Assembly (NCBI GenBank): GCA_947503715.1 | Contig: CANNER010000003.1 | Coordinates: forward strand, 310,001-374,000 | Origin: an uncultured Caulobacterales bacterium | GTDB lineage: Bacteria; Pseudomonadota; Alphaproteobacteria; Caulobacterales; Maricaulaceae | Direction of reading: 5' to 3' | DNA: 64,000 bases | Shown here: piece after piece, positions 7,427 to 15,066 of the stretch | Layout of the letters: the number at the start of each line of letters is the position of its first letter | Numbering within the stretch: the first letter of the stretch is position 1 | Program-made: the position numbers and the translations under genes | The notes under the pieces: generated by a model | Told to the model about the DNA's origin: nothing | What the model saw: only the letters and a program-made list of their open reading frames with translations | Database searches by the model: none

Positions 7427-8725
7427 TCAAACCCACCGCATTCGCGCCACGGCCTGTTCCACCTTCTCCACCATCAACTCTCCCACCGCCCAGACCAGCG
7501 CGTCGGCGCGGTCGGGCGAATGGCGCAGGCTGTCCGTTCCCATGAGGCACATTTCCGCCTCCAAGGCATCAAAGCGCCCCGCGTGGCGGACTTTGCCGCG
7601 GCGATAGGCTTGGGCGACGGGTTCTGCGCGGCTGCGCTTGTTCCGGTTTGTATGGCGGGTCAGGACGGGGACATTGGGGTCGACCTGCGCGAGGCAAGCC
7701 TCGACCATTTCGCCGCCCTGATTGACCTCTGCAATAATCGCATCGGCGCGGTAATGGTGATAGAGCGCAACCGCGCGGTCGGCCCAATCGGCGGGCGCGG
7801 CGCGGTGAAAACTCGCATCCTCCAGCACATAGATCAGGTCGTCTGCGCGTCCCGCGACAATAATCCCGCAAGCATCCGCGCGGGGTCCGGAGGTCGTCGG
7901 CGGGTCAATCGCGATGACGATGCGGTCAAGCTCCGGCGCGGCTTCCACCCGTCGGTCGGAAATCCCCTGCAAGGTCCAGAGTGCGCCGGGCAGTTCAGAC
8001 AAGATCTCGCCGTCCAATTCCTGTTTGCCGAGCGGGCTGCCGCCGTAATTTTCCTCCATCAGGGCCGCAAAACCGGGCGAGAGATATTTCGCATTATCCG
8101 CCGTTTTGGACTGGGATATGTGTACGCCTTTTGTTGCGACGAGCTTGAGCAGAGACGGCGTGCGTTTCGGCGTCGTCGTGATGACGAGGCGCGGATCCTC
8201 GCCCAGTCGCAATCCCAATCGGAGATTAGACAGGGTATCTTCGGGATAGGTCCAGGCGCAGAACTCATCCGCCCAGGCCGCATCAAATTGCGCGCCGCGC
8301 AAACCGTCCGGATCTTCGGCGGAATAGACGTGACCCACCGCCCCGTTCGGCCATTCGAGCCGGTGACGCGAGGCAATGTAGCGCGGGCGTTCGCGCGGAT
8401 AACCGAGATTGAGCAATCCGCTCTCGCCCTCCAACATGACTTCTCGCGCTTCATTAAAACTCGGCGCGACGAGCGCGATATGTTTCGCCCCGCCCCGCAC
8501 CTGCGCCCGCACCCATTCCGCACCGGAGCGCGTTTTACCGGACCCCCGCCCGCCAAGAATGAGCCAGATATTCCACGGGGTTTCAGGGGCTTTCTGGTCG
8601 GGGCGCCCCAAAATTTTCCAGAAAATGAGGAGCCACCCTTTCAGGTGACCCTTAAGCATTTCAAAGAGCTGATCTTGTTTTTCATCCGTCAGCGACGATA
8701 CGGAATAGGCGTTTAAATTCTTCAT
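7427..8725 (-). CDS. GTA large terminase (gp2-like, TerL)
   Basis: 432 residues from the ATG at 8725, preceded by GAGGAGAG at good spacing; an upstream extension in the frame is Arg/Lys-rich and overlaps the small terminase, so it was not used. Walker A is GGRGSGKT (residues 58-65), Walker B is around AAWADE (149-154), and 'VITTTPKRTP' is the coupling motif. The C-terminal nuclease has acidic residues in 'VIAIDPPTT' (Asp274) and 'DRADALVWA'. It cuts and pumps host DNA into heads; in GTAs packaging is random headful. All key residues seem intact. Confidence 0.93.
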   Translation of the reverse strand: MKNLNAYSVSSLTDEKQDQLFEMLKGHLKGWLLIFWKILGRPDQKAPETPWNIWLILGGRGSGKTRSGAEWVRAQVRGGAKHIALVAPSFNEAREVMLEGESGLLNLGYPRERPRYIASRHRLEWPNGAVGHVYSAEDPDGLRGAQFDAAWADEFCAWTYPEDTLSNLRLGLRLGEDPRLVITTTPKRTPSLLKLVATKGVHISQSKTADNAKYLSPGFAALMEENYGGSPLGKQELDGEILSELPGALWTLQGISDRRVEAAPELDRIVIAIDPPTTSGPRADACGIIVAGRADDLIYVLEDASFHRAAPADWADRAVALYHHYRADAIIAEVNQGGEMVEACLAQVDPNVPVLTRHTNRNKRSRAEPVAQAYRRGKVRHAGRFDALEAEMCLMGTDSLRHSPDRADALVWAVGELMVEKVEQAVARMRWV

Positions 8726-8993
8726 AAAATCTCTCCTCATCTTCCGGACTGGGCGGGGGAAGGTCTTCCCACCGCGTGTATTTTTTGGCTGTTTCTTTGG
8801 CTTCCGCTTTCTCAATCTGCGCCTGCACATCATCCAAAGCTTTCAGCGTGATTGAGATGTCTTTTGGGTTCCGGTCGGGCGGGTCGACTTGGCTCTCGGT
8901 CTGCGTTGGTTGATTCATGGCCTCAAGGTCGGCAATTAAACCGGCCTCCGTTTGTCGTAGCGTGGCGAGAAGATTTTGGGTTTTATCTGTCAT
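8682..8993 (-). CDS. Probable GTA small terminase (gp1 position)
   Basis: 103 residues from the ATG at 8993 (MTDKTQNLLATLRQTE); a longer frame upstream crosses the intergenic gap and was rejected. The protein is short, highly charged and helical, with an acidic C-terminus (PPPSPEDEERFYEEFKRLFRI). RcGTA gp1 is the small terminase, of similar length and place, and overlaps terL likewise (44-base overlap here). I cannot see a clear DNA-binding motif; loss of specific pac recognition is typical of GTA TerS. The identity is mainly by position and character. Confidence 0.65.
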   Translation of the reverse strand: MTDKTQNLLATLRQTEAGLIADLEAMNQPTQTESQVDPPDRNPKDISITLKALDDVQAQIEKAEAKETAKKYTRWEDLPPPSPEDEERFYEEFKRLFRIVADG

Positions 8994-9040
8994 GCCCGAA
9001 ATGTAACCCCACCCGCCATAAGCGGGGATACGATTGTGTG

Positions 9041-9814
9041 TTAACGGGGATTGGCCGCGCCGCGCCCTGCCCCGACTTCCGTGCCGTAGAGCCGGACGAG
9101 CCGCGCGAGGCCGAGCTTGATGATCTGCTTGCCCGAACCGCTCGCCCATTTGTCCGTGCGTTCGACCTTATCCATATGTTCCGAGCGACAGCAGAGCGCG
9201 ATGACACCCGGGGCGAGGTCGGCACCGAGTATTTCGCGCGCCGTCCGCAACCGTGTCGAGGCCGTAATCCGCGAGAGCATCGCGCGCTCCGCCGCGCCGT
9301 TCCGGTCGCCGCCCTGCACGCCGGGATTGGTGAAATCCTGATGGCCCATACGTCCTTGGCCCGAGCGATGATAATCCCGCGCCAGCGCCCGTCCTGCCTC
9401 CAACTCAGCCGCGCTCAACCATTTCCCGCGCTCATGCCCTTTACGTCTGGCGAGGAGTTCTAGCGCGGAGCTTCGCACATTCACATTGGCGGGGCGAACC
9501 ACGCCGTCCGGCGTATAGATATCCTTGGATACGCGGTCTTCGTGTTGGCCGACCAGCCCGTCATCCGAGGTTTCCAAACGCTGTACGACCGAGTCGGCGA
9601 GCACATATCCGCGCGGTTCAGACGCGATCATGTCGCGACCCTGCAACCACGCAAAGCGCGCATTTTCCAGCCAGATGACGGGGCGTTTTCTTTTATCCCG
9701 ATGGGGATAGATGGGCCGGTCCATTCCCTGTGCACCTTCCGCAATCAGGCCGTCCACAGCGTAAATCTCCCGCACGAGGCGGTTCATGGCGAGGTTGTCA
9801 GAGGTATAGCTCAT
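9041..9814 (-). CDS. GafZ-like GTA regulator (DUF6456 protein)
   Basis: 257 residues. The C-terminal half has the DUF6456 pattern: 'RITASTRLRTAREILGADLAPGVIALCCRSEHMDKVERTDKWASGSGKQIIKLGLARLVRLYG' (hallmarks R..AA/RLR.A.e.lG..l...l...cC....l...E....w...sg..vlklaL..La..YG). In Caulobacter crescentus, GafZ is reported as an anti-terminator needed for GTA gene expression, and in Rhodobacter GafA the equivalent regions are fused in one protein. The start overlaps the stop of the DnaA-like gene by 4 bases, so the pair is coupled, and the gene ends 47 bases before the small terminase start. Function as GafZ is inferred from domain, pairing and place. Confidence 0.68.
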   Translation of the reverse strand: MSYTSDNLAMNRLVREIYAVDGLIAEGAQGMDRPIYPHRDKRKRPVIWLENARFAWLQGRDMIASEPRGYVLADSVVQRLETSDDGLVGQHEDRVSKDIYTPDGVVRPANVNVRSSALELLARRKGHERGKWLSAAELEAGRALARDYHRSGQGRMGHQDFTNPGVQGGDRNGAAERAMLSRITASTRLRTAREILGADLAPGVIALCCRSEHMDKVERTDKWASGSGKQIIKLGLARLVRLYGTEVGAGRGAANPR

Positions 9815-10152
9815 GCTGCCCCTCCGAAGAGGCTGGAACTCGTGAGGAGGAAATCCTCCACCTTGATGAGTTTGCGGTTAAAGACTTCGTCCTCCCGCGA
9901 ATCCTCGATAACTTTCAGGGCGTGAGTGACGGTTGAGCGGTCGCGGGAGAAGAGTTCCGCCGTCCGGCTAATCGTCATATCGAACACGGTTTGGAGCAGG
10001 TACATCGCGACCTGCCGCGAAAAGGCAATTTGTTTTGTCCCCTTCCGCCGAAGGTCAAGGGAGAGTTCGGGTGTGCCGAATTCCAGTGAAACCGCCGCCA
10101 CGGTCAGGCGGGCAAAAGCGGGATCATCGGGTCTGAATTTTTTGGTGCGCAT
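9811..10152 (-). CDS. GafY-like GTA activator (DnaA domain IV-like HTH)
   Basis: 113 residues. Residues 46-82 (RQVAMYLLQTVFDMT..RTAELF.RDRSTVTHA) copy the DnaA domain IV signature, including 'RDRSTVTHA' at 70-78 in place of DnaA 'RDHTTVLHA', but no AAA+ domain is present, so this is a stand-alone DNA-binding protein. GafA of Rhodobacter has a DnaA-like helix-turn-helix, and GafY is the matching short protein of Caulobacter, acting with IHF on GTA promoters. Here it is followed with a 4-base overlap by the DUF6456 gene and then the GTA genes. The alternative is an unrelated DnaA-like HTH regulator, which is common in Rhizobiales and Caulobacterales. Confidence 0.68.
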   Translation of the reverse strand: MRTKKFRPDDPAFARLTVAAVSLEFGTPELSLDLRRKGTKQIAFSRQVAMYLLQTVFDMTISRTAELFSRDRSTVTHALKVIEDSREDEVFNRKLIKVEDFLLTSSSLFGGAA

Positions 10153-10206
10153 AGGTCGGGTCCTCTTGTCTGAACGCCGAGTATACCCCAGTTCAGCAAT
10201 GTGAGG

Positions 10207-10238
10207 ATTATATTCCTATGAAAAATGCAGGAAGTCGA
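10207..10238 (-). promoter_or_regulatory. Candidate promoter of the gafYZ-like / GTA transcription unit
   Basis: A perfect TATAAT lies on the minus strand at 10212-10207, 54 bases before the start at 10152. The -35 region is weak (TCGACT at 10238-10233 with 20-bp spacing). Between it and the gene is a CTGAAC...GTTCAG inverted repeat (about 10178-10199), a possible operator. Nothing else in 10153-10283 looks coding. Confidence 0.35.
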
Positions 10239-10283
10239 GTCCCAATGTTCTTCTTCTGTTCACAACTTGGGATAAGCCTTTGA

Positions 10284-10802
10284 CTAGGCGTAAATTTTTT
10301 CCGGCTGCGGTTTGACCAGCGGAACGTCGGACATTTTTGCCAAATGATCATAACCGAGGATCATGTTTATATCGGTCCCGTTCTCAGAGAGCGGAAGGCG
10401 CACCCAGAACTGCGCCAGATGCGAGCCATTGGGCGTATTCGGACGGGTCACACCGACGAGGGGTTTACGGGTTTCTATGACTTGGTCGAGGACCTTGTGC
10501 CAATAGTCGACCCGACATCCGATGGGCAATTCGTCGACATGGCGGCCCTGAATTTCCTGGTCATAGAGGTTCCAAAACCCGGTCCCGGCGAGGCGGTGTT
10601 TGTAACGGGCCTGCCCGCCTTCGGTCGCGGCAGGAACACGTTCCATGATCGTCGTCATAGGCAGTTGTTGGTGGATTTCCTCGGGCAGGATATCTTCTCG
10701 GGAGGGGAATTTTCCCGCGCGGCATTTGCTGCGCCAATAGTCGTAGAATTTCTGTTGCTGCGGCAGGATAATCTGATGCCGTAATGCATTCCCCGATAAC
10801 AT
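10284..10802 (-). CDS. PAS_5-type single PAS domain protein
   Basis: 172 residues from the ATG at 10802, chosen because GGAGAGG sits at proper spacing; the TTG five codons upstream would overlap that site. The sequence fits the PAS_5 family of alphaproteobacteria: 'FYDYWRSKCRAGKFPSREDI.PEEI' then 'YKHRLAGTGFWNLYDQEIQGRHVDEL' and 'PLSENGTDINMILGY'. Such proteins are small cytoplasmic PAS domains, and MopJ of Caulobacter, which affects motility and development, is of this kind. The ligand is not predictable. It lies upstream of the gafYZ-like pair in the same orientation, separated by a 131-base gap with its own likely promoter. Confidence 0.8.
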   Translation of the reverse strand: MLSGNALRHQIILPQQQKFYDYWRSKCRAGKFPSREDILPEEIHQQLPMTTIMERVPAATEGGQARYKHRLAGTGFWNLYDQEIQGRHVDELPIGCRVDYWHKVLDQVIETRKPLVGVTRPNTPNGSHLAQFWVRLPLSENGTDINMILGYDHLAKMSDVPLVKPQPEKIYA

Positions 10803-11053
10803 ATTGTCCCTCTCCAACGGAATATCAGGCCCCGAACGGCCCGACAGTCTGAAATTTTTCTGGAGTGATGCGCCCGACGCATCACGTCCCCCTTGGACGA
10901 ATCTATGACAGGGGCGGAGTCATGGCATCAAGGTTTTGTTAACCATATTTCAGCCTCAAAACAGCCGAGAGGCGGCTTTTCCGAATCGGTTCCGAATCAG
11001 TTTGAGGAATTTAGGTTACAGGCGCAGTCTCGAACGTGAGCGCGCGAATCAGC

Positions 11054-11461
11054 TTAGGATTTGCCGAGGCCTGAACGTTTCGCCAGCGCCGAGCGACGCC
11101 GCGCATAATCCGGCGCGACCATGGGATAATCGCGCGGCAAACCCCATTTTTCGCGGTAAGCCTCTGGCGTTAGATTATATTTCACACGCAGGTGACGTTT
11201 CAGACTCTGGAACTCCAACCCGTCCTCGAGACAGACCAACGCATCATCGCGTAGGGAGTCCTCAATTGGCACGGCGGGGTCTGGCCGTGCCATGGCCATA
11301 TCCGGTCCGGCCTGCGCTTTCAGGAGCGCGGCATAAACCGTACCGATAAGCGTGGATATATCTTCTGGCTTTGTGGGATTGGCCCCGACATGCGCCCCGC
11401 CCAAATATGATGAGACGATTTGCGCCGTCAGGGCCAGGATATCCGAGTCCTTATCGGGCAA
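11054..11461 (-). CDS. mucR: MucR/Ros family transcriptional regulator
   Basis: 135 residues with a TTG start at 11461. The C-terminal half is the Ros/MucR zinc-finger region: 'CLEDGLEFQSLKRHL' with Cys77, Asp80 and His90, then 'YNLTPEAYREKWGLPRDYPMVAPDYARRRS', nearly diagnostic for MucR. A His at the fourth ligand position is not seen (Tyr95), as in several MucR relatives. The N-terminus (ILALTAQIVSSYL) is the oligomerisation region. MucR proteins are nucleoid-associated repressors of envelope, cell-cycle and virulence genes in alphaproteobacteria. The start overlaps the last antiporter gene by 11 bases, which is unusual and suggests co-transcription; no clear Shine-Dalgarno precedes the TTG. 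Confidence 0.88.
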   Translation of the reverse strand: MPDKDSDILALTAQIVSSYLGGAHVGANPTKPEDISTLIGTVYAALLKAQAGPDMAMARPDPAVPIEDSLRDDALVCLEDGLEFQSLKRHLRVKYNLTPEAYREKWGLPRDYPMVAPDYARRRSALAKRSGLGKS

Positions 11462-13199
11462 TATAGGCGACCATTAACACGATGAATAAGAGCCCGGCTG
11501 TCAGGACCGCCGCCAAACCGGACGGGGTCGCCTCTGACGCTGCACCGGCGGGAGAGAAGGTCTGATAGAACTTTCGGCCAGCCGTGCCGAGGAAGCGGTT
11601 GCGCTGCTGCCTTGTCACAGCCGAGAGGCGCGTCCACATCGCAGACGCCCATAGCGAGACGTTCAGTCCCATCCGGCGATAGAGCCAGTCTACGTCCAAG
11701 ACTTCCGCCCGTTGCGGCGCACGGTAGCGTTTCCACCGCAGGAAGAGGTTAAACGCAAACAGAACCCCAAAGAGCAGCTGTAGCTGAAACGCCACATGGT
11801 CGACCGTATAGGGCTTATAGGCATATTTCATCTCAAACGGCATGAGCGCGTAAAGCTGTGCATAGCCGCCAAAGGGCCAGGCGAGATAGACGCAGATAAA
11901 GGCGGCAATCCCCATAGCCAGATGCATATTCCACGGGGCCTCTTTGACCCGCCGCCCGCTATCGCGTCCGAAAAAGGCCGAATAGGGCACTTTGATCTCG
12001 GCAAAACCGACCATCCCCGCTGCGCCGAGCAGCAGGAGAACAAAGGGCACATAGTGATGCTCTTCAATCACCGCCGTTAGAATGAAAGCTTTGGTGATGA
12101 ATCCGGCAAAGAGCGGAGTCGCCGCCAATGTCATGGCTCCAACCAGTGCAAATCCAGTAGAAAAAGGCATGGACCGGAACAAGCCGCCCAGCTCTGACGC
12201 TTTCGCCGTCCCGACGCGGTGCATCACGGCCCCGACCGACATAAAGAGTAGGCCCTTGGCGAGTACATTGACGAAAACATGTCCGGCCACCCCGTTCAAC
12301 GCCATGGCCGAACCGACACCAATACCCGCCACCATAAAGCCGAGCTGGCTGTTAATACTGTAACTCAGGATGCGGCGGAGATCGTTTTCAACGATGGCAA
12401 AGGCAATCGGGAAGATCGCCATAATCGCGCCAACCCAGATGAGGATCCCCTCACCCGCGAAGCCACGCGCCAAGGCGTAGATCGCAAACTTCGTCGTGAA
12501 GCTCGCGAGGATAACCGTGCCGGTGATAGAGGCTTTCGGATAGGCATCCTGCATCCACATATGCAACATCGGGAAGCCGCATTTAATCCCCATCGCCAAT
12601 AGCATGAGCCACCCGCCCGGACTGTCCAGACCAATGGCGCCAAAGGTGAAATCACCACCATTGGCCTGCGCGTGAAGGATCGCCCCCGTCAGCAGCATAA
12701 CACCCGACAGGACTTGAATGGCGAGATAACGAATCCCTGCCGCGTAGGCCTGCTCTCCGCCCTTCCAAATCAGGAAGACGGAACTGATTGCGGTCAATTC
12801 CCACATGATAAACAGGGTAATCATATCACCCGCCAAGACGCCGGAAATCGCTGCACCTGTATAGATCAGGGCGGAACTATCCGTGATCCGGCATTTTTCG
12901 TGCAACCCGTAAATCCCGTTAATAATTCCGGCCAAACAGAACAGATAGGCCCAGATCAGCGACAGACTGTCCAAGCGAAATGTCGTTAACTCAACAGGAC
13001 CGAACTGTAACACACCACCTAGACGCGCTGCCTGTGTCGGGTCATGGAGCTGGAAAATCAGCACGCCCGCGATGAGGGGCACAGCAATGACGAAGGCTTT
13101 GCGCAGCGATCCAATTGGCAGGAGCGCGCAGATAAGTCCGGCGAGAATGACCCAGAAGCCCGGATTAATTTCAGCCAAAAGCGGGATTGCGTCGATCAT
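11451..13199 (-). CDS. Mrp-type proton-conducting antiporter-like subunit (third copy, ND2/4/5 family)
   Basis: 582 residues with about 14 membrane helices and a C-terminal amphipathic plus final TM extension (GLAAVLTAGLLFIVLMVAYIAR). Key proton-channel features are present: Glu in 'FIMWELTAISSVFLIW' (TM5), Lys in 'MGIKCGFPMLHMWMQDAYPKA' (TM7), Lys in 'ASFTTKFAIYALAR' (TM8) and Lys in 'AGFITKAFI' (TM12). It is the third such subunit in this operon and the last gene before mucR. The start overlaps the small membrane gene by 4 bases. Proteins of this type translocate cations or protons in Mrp/Mbh complexes; the ion here is not predictable. Confidence 0.88.
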   Translation of the reverse strand: MIDAIPLLAEINPGFWVILAGLICALLPIGSLRKAFVIAVPLIAGVLIFQLHDPTQAARLGGVLQFGPVELTTFRLDSLSLIWAYLFCLAGIINGIYGLHEKCRITDSSALIYTGAAISGVLAGDMITLFIMWELTAISSVFLIWKGGEQAYAAGIRYLAIQVLSGVMLLTGAILHAQANGGDFTFGAIGLDSPGGWLMLLAMGIKCGFPMLHMWMQDAYPKASITGTVILASFTTKFAIYALARGFAGEGILIWVGAIMAIFPIAFAIVENDLRRILSYSINSQLGFMVAGIGVGSAMALNGVAGHVFVNVLAKGLLFMSVGAVMHRVGTAKASELGGLFRSMPFSTGFALVGAMTLAATPLFAGFITKAFILTAVIEEHHYVPFVLLLLGAAGMVGFAEIKVPYSAFFGRDSGRRVKEAPWNMHLAMGIAAFICVYLAWPFGGYAQLYALMPFEMKYAYKPYTVDHVAFQLQLLFGVLFAFNLFLRWKRYRAPQRAEVLDVDWLYRRMGLNVSLWASAMWTRLSAVTRQQRNRFLGTAGRKFYQTFSPAGAASEATPSGLAAVLTAGLLFIVLMVAYIAR

Positions 13200-13573
13200 G
13201 TCGCGTCTCCTTTGGCCTCGGACGCCTCGAGACTATCCTCCGGATCGGGCAGACCGCCTTCCCCGTAATAGCTTTCCGGGCGGGCAAGAAAATGCGCGAA
13301 TGTCGTGGCGCAGAGCCCGACACCGCAAAAGACGAGAAAGCCAAAAATCGCCCAACTGCCGGGGATATATTGTTCATAGGGGAGCGGGTGTTTCTGTGGA
13401 TGGAATACGCCCAGGACTGAGCAGATGATTAATCCCACCAATGGCAACCAGAGAAAATTCCGTCTCACCTTGTCCCGTGTTAAAAAGAGAAATGGCTGCG
13501 CGGCCGGGTGAATATCTGCACCTGAATTTGGCGTGGCCGCAGTCTCCATGGGGGTTTCGGTCTCAACACTCAT
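13196..13573 (-). CDS. Small two-helix membrane protein of the Mrp operon
   Basis: 125 residues from the ATG at 13573, which overlaps the upstream stop by 4 bases; the longer frame to 13684 lies inside the upstream gene and was rejected. Two hydrophobic helices (FLWLPLVGLIICSVLGVF and WAIFGFLVFCGVGLCATTFAHFL) are joined by a short loop, with acidic termini. I do not recognise a family. A similar small gene commonly lies between two antiporter-like subunits in alphaproteobacterial operons of this type. It probably packs against the large subunits; that is inference from position only. Confidence 0.75.
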   Translation of the reverse strand: MSVETETPMETAATPNSGADIHPAAQPFLFLTRDKVRRNFLWLPLVGLIICSVLGVFHPQKHPLPYEQYIPGSWAIFGFLVFCGVGLCATTFAHFLARPESYYGEGGLPDPEDSLEASEAKGDAT

Positions 13574-15066
13574 GATAGGCCGCCTCCCGGAAGGATCGGT
13601 TGTAAGAAGTCTACAATCTGTCCCGCGAAGAAGAACAGAACCAGTGAGCCGATTGCCGTGACGACGGGCGGGATAATGACCCATTTATGTTTCTTCCGCT
13701 CAAAAGCGAGCAACGCATCGGCGGTTGGATCCGCCGGCGGTTTCAGAAATCCGCGAATGGCGACGGGCACAAGATAAATAATATTGAGAATAGAGGACGC
13801 AATCAGGGCCGCAATGAGGATGGATTTCCCGCTATCCACAGCGCCCGCCATGAGGAAGAATTTCGGCCAAGACCCGCCCATCGGGGGAATGCCGATAATG
13901 GACACGGCCCCGACGAGAAATGCGCCAAAGACCCAAGGCATGGTGCGGCCCAGCCCGTCCAGTTGCGAAATATGCGTCCGATGCGCAATCGTATAAATCG
14001 CGCCTGCACACATGAAGAGCGTGATTTTCCCCCAAGCATGCATCACAATCTGCAACCCACCGCCCAAAATTCCCATGGACGTCGCCAGCATCGCGCCCAG
14101 TGTCACATAAGACAATTGCGAGACTGTGGAATAGGCCAGACGGGCTTTCAGATTATCCTGACGCAGGGCGATGACGGATGCAAGAACGATAGAAATCGCC
14201 GCAATCCAGGCGAGCCATGTCGAGGCCGGTGTCGCGGCGGCGAGGCTCGGCCCGAAGGTCATGGTCACAACTTTTAACATCGTGAACACACCCGCCTTCA
14301 CGACGGCCACGGCATGGAGCAGCGCGGAGACCGGCGTCGGCGCGACCATGGCATTGGGCAACCACGGATGGGTCGGCATGAGCGCCGCCTTGCCGATCCC
14401 AAAGGCGAAGAGGAAGAGCAGTGTCGAGGTCGCGAGGAGTGACGTCCCGGGTGGGAAAATGCCGCCCACTTGGAACTCTGTCGTCCCCGCAATCACATAG
14501 GTCCCGATAATAGCGGGCAGGAGCAATGCAAGCGATGTCCCCATCAGGATCAGCGCATAAATCGTACCGCCCTTTTTGGCTTTCGCGTCACCCTTATGCG
14601 TGACGAGCGGGAAGGTTGAGAGCGTGAGCGCCTCATAAAAGATAAATAATGTGATGAGGTTCGCCGAGGCCGCAATCCCCATAGCCGCAGCGATGGCCAC
14701 AGCTACAAAAGCGAAGAACCGCGTCTGATGTTTCTCACGATTGCCCCGCATATAGCCGAGCGTAAACACGGAATTCACGATCCAGAGTGAAGACGCAATC
14801 GCGGCGAATGTCGCGCCAAGCGGTTCTAGTCTCAGCGTAAAATCAAATTTTCCGGCAAAGCTGCCAAAGTGCAATTCAGGACGCCCACCGCCCGCAACAT
14901 CAACGCAAAGATAAATAACTGTCGCCAGCAATGCGACGCCGCCTATAAAAGTCACGCCTTCGCGCAGGTTTGGATTTTTCCCAAAAACGGGAATGAGCAG
15001 CGCGGTCAGCAGCGGGATAGCGAGCAGAAGGCCCAGCGCGATTTGAGGAGTCATAAAATCCATCAT
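13570..15066 (-). CDS. Mrp-type proton-conducting antiporter-like subunit (NuoL/MrpA N-terminal type)
   Basis: 498 residues with ~13-14 helices. The TM5 Glu is in 'LFIFYEALTLSTFPLV', the TM7 Lys in 'GIGKAALMPTHPWLPNAMVAPTPVSALLHAV', the TM8 Lys in 'AVVKAGVFTMLKV', and a TM12 Lys in 'WPKFFLMAG'. The 'HPWLPNAM..PTPVSALLHA' block is the NuoL/MrpA signature. The C-terminal MbhD/MbhE-like part of MrpA is not fused here but encoded separately (17556-18242). Overlaps both neighbours by 4 bases. It should form one of the cation/proton pathways of the membrane complex. Confidence 0.9.
   Translation of the reverse strand: MMDFMTPQIALGLLLAIPLLTALLIPVFGKNPNLREGVTFIGGVALLATVIYLCVDVAGGGRPELHFGSFAGKFDFTLRLEPLGATFAAIASSLWIVNSVFTLGYMRGNREKHQTRFFAFVAVAIAAAMGIAASANLITLFIFYEALTLSTFPLVTHKGDAKAKKGGTIYALILMGTSLALLLPAIIGTYVIAGTTEFQVGGIFPPGTSLLATSTLLFLFAFGIGKAALMPTHPWLPNAMVAPTPVSALLHAVAVVKAGVFTMLKVVTMTFGPSLAAATPASTWLAWIAAISIVLASVIALRQDNLKARLAYSTVSQLSYVTLGAMLATSMGILGGGLQIVMHAWGKITLFMCAGAIYTIAHRTHISQLDGLGRTMPWVFGAFLVGAVSIIGIPPMGGSWPKFFLMAGAVDSGKSILIAALIASSILNIIYLVPVAIRGFLKPPADPTADALLAFERKKHKWVIIPPVVTAIGSLVLFFFAGQIVDFLQPILPGGGLS

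Noticed and set aside
7520-8716. 398-codon open frame on the plus strand opposite the large terminase
   Set aside because: Mirror frame of a GC-rich gene; Arg-rich, no RBS, no domain, while the minus strand holds all terminase motifs.
1-10152. Active prophage rather than GTA
   Set aside because: No integrase, repressor, replication or lysis genes are seen in this part, and gene order and sizes match RcGTA. The portion beyond the left edge is unseen, so a phage origin cannot be fully excluded.
13574-13684. N-terminal extension of the small Mrp membrane protein
   Set aside because: It lies inside the upstream antiporter gene, and the ATG at 13573 gives the usual 4-base overlap.
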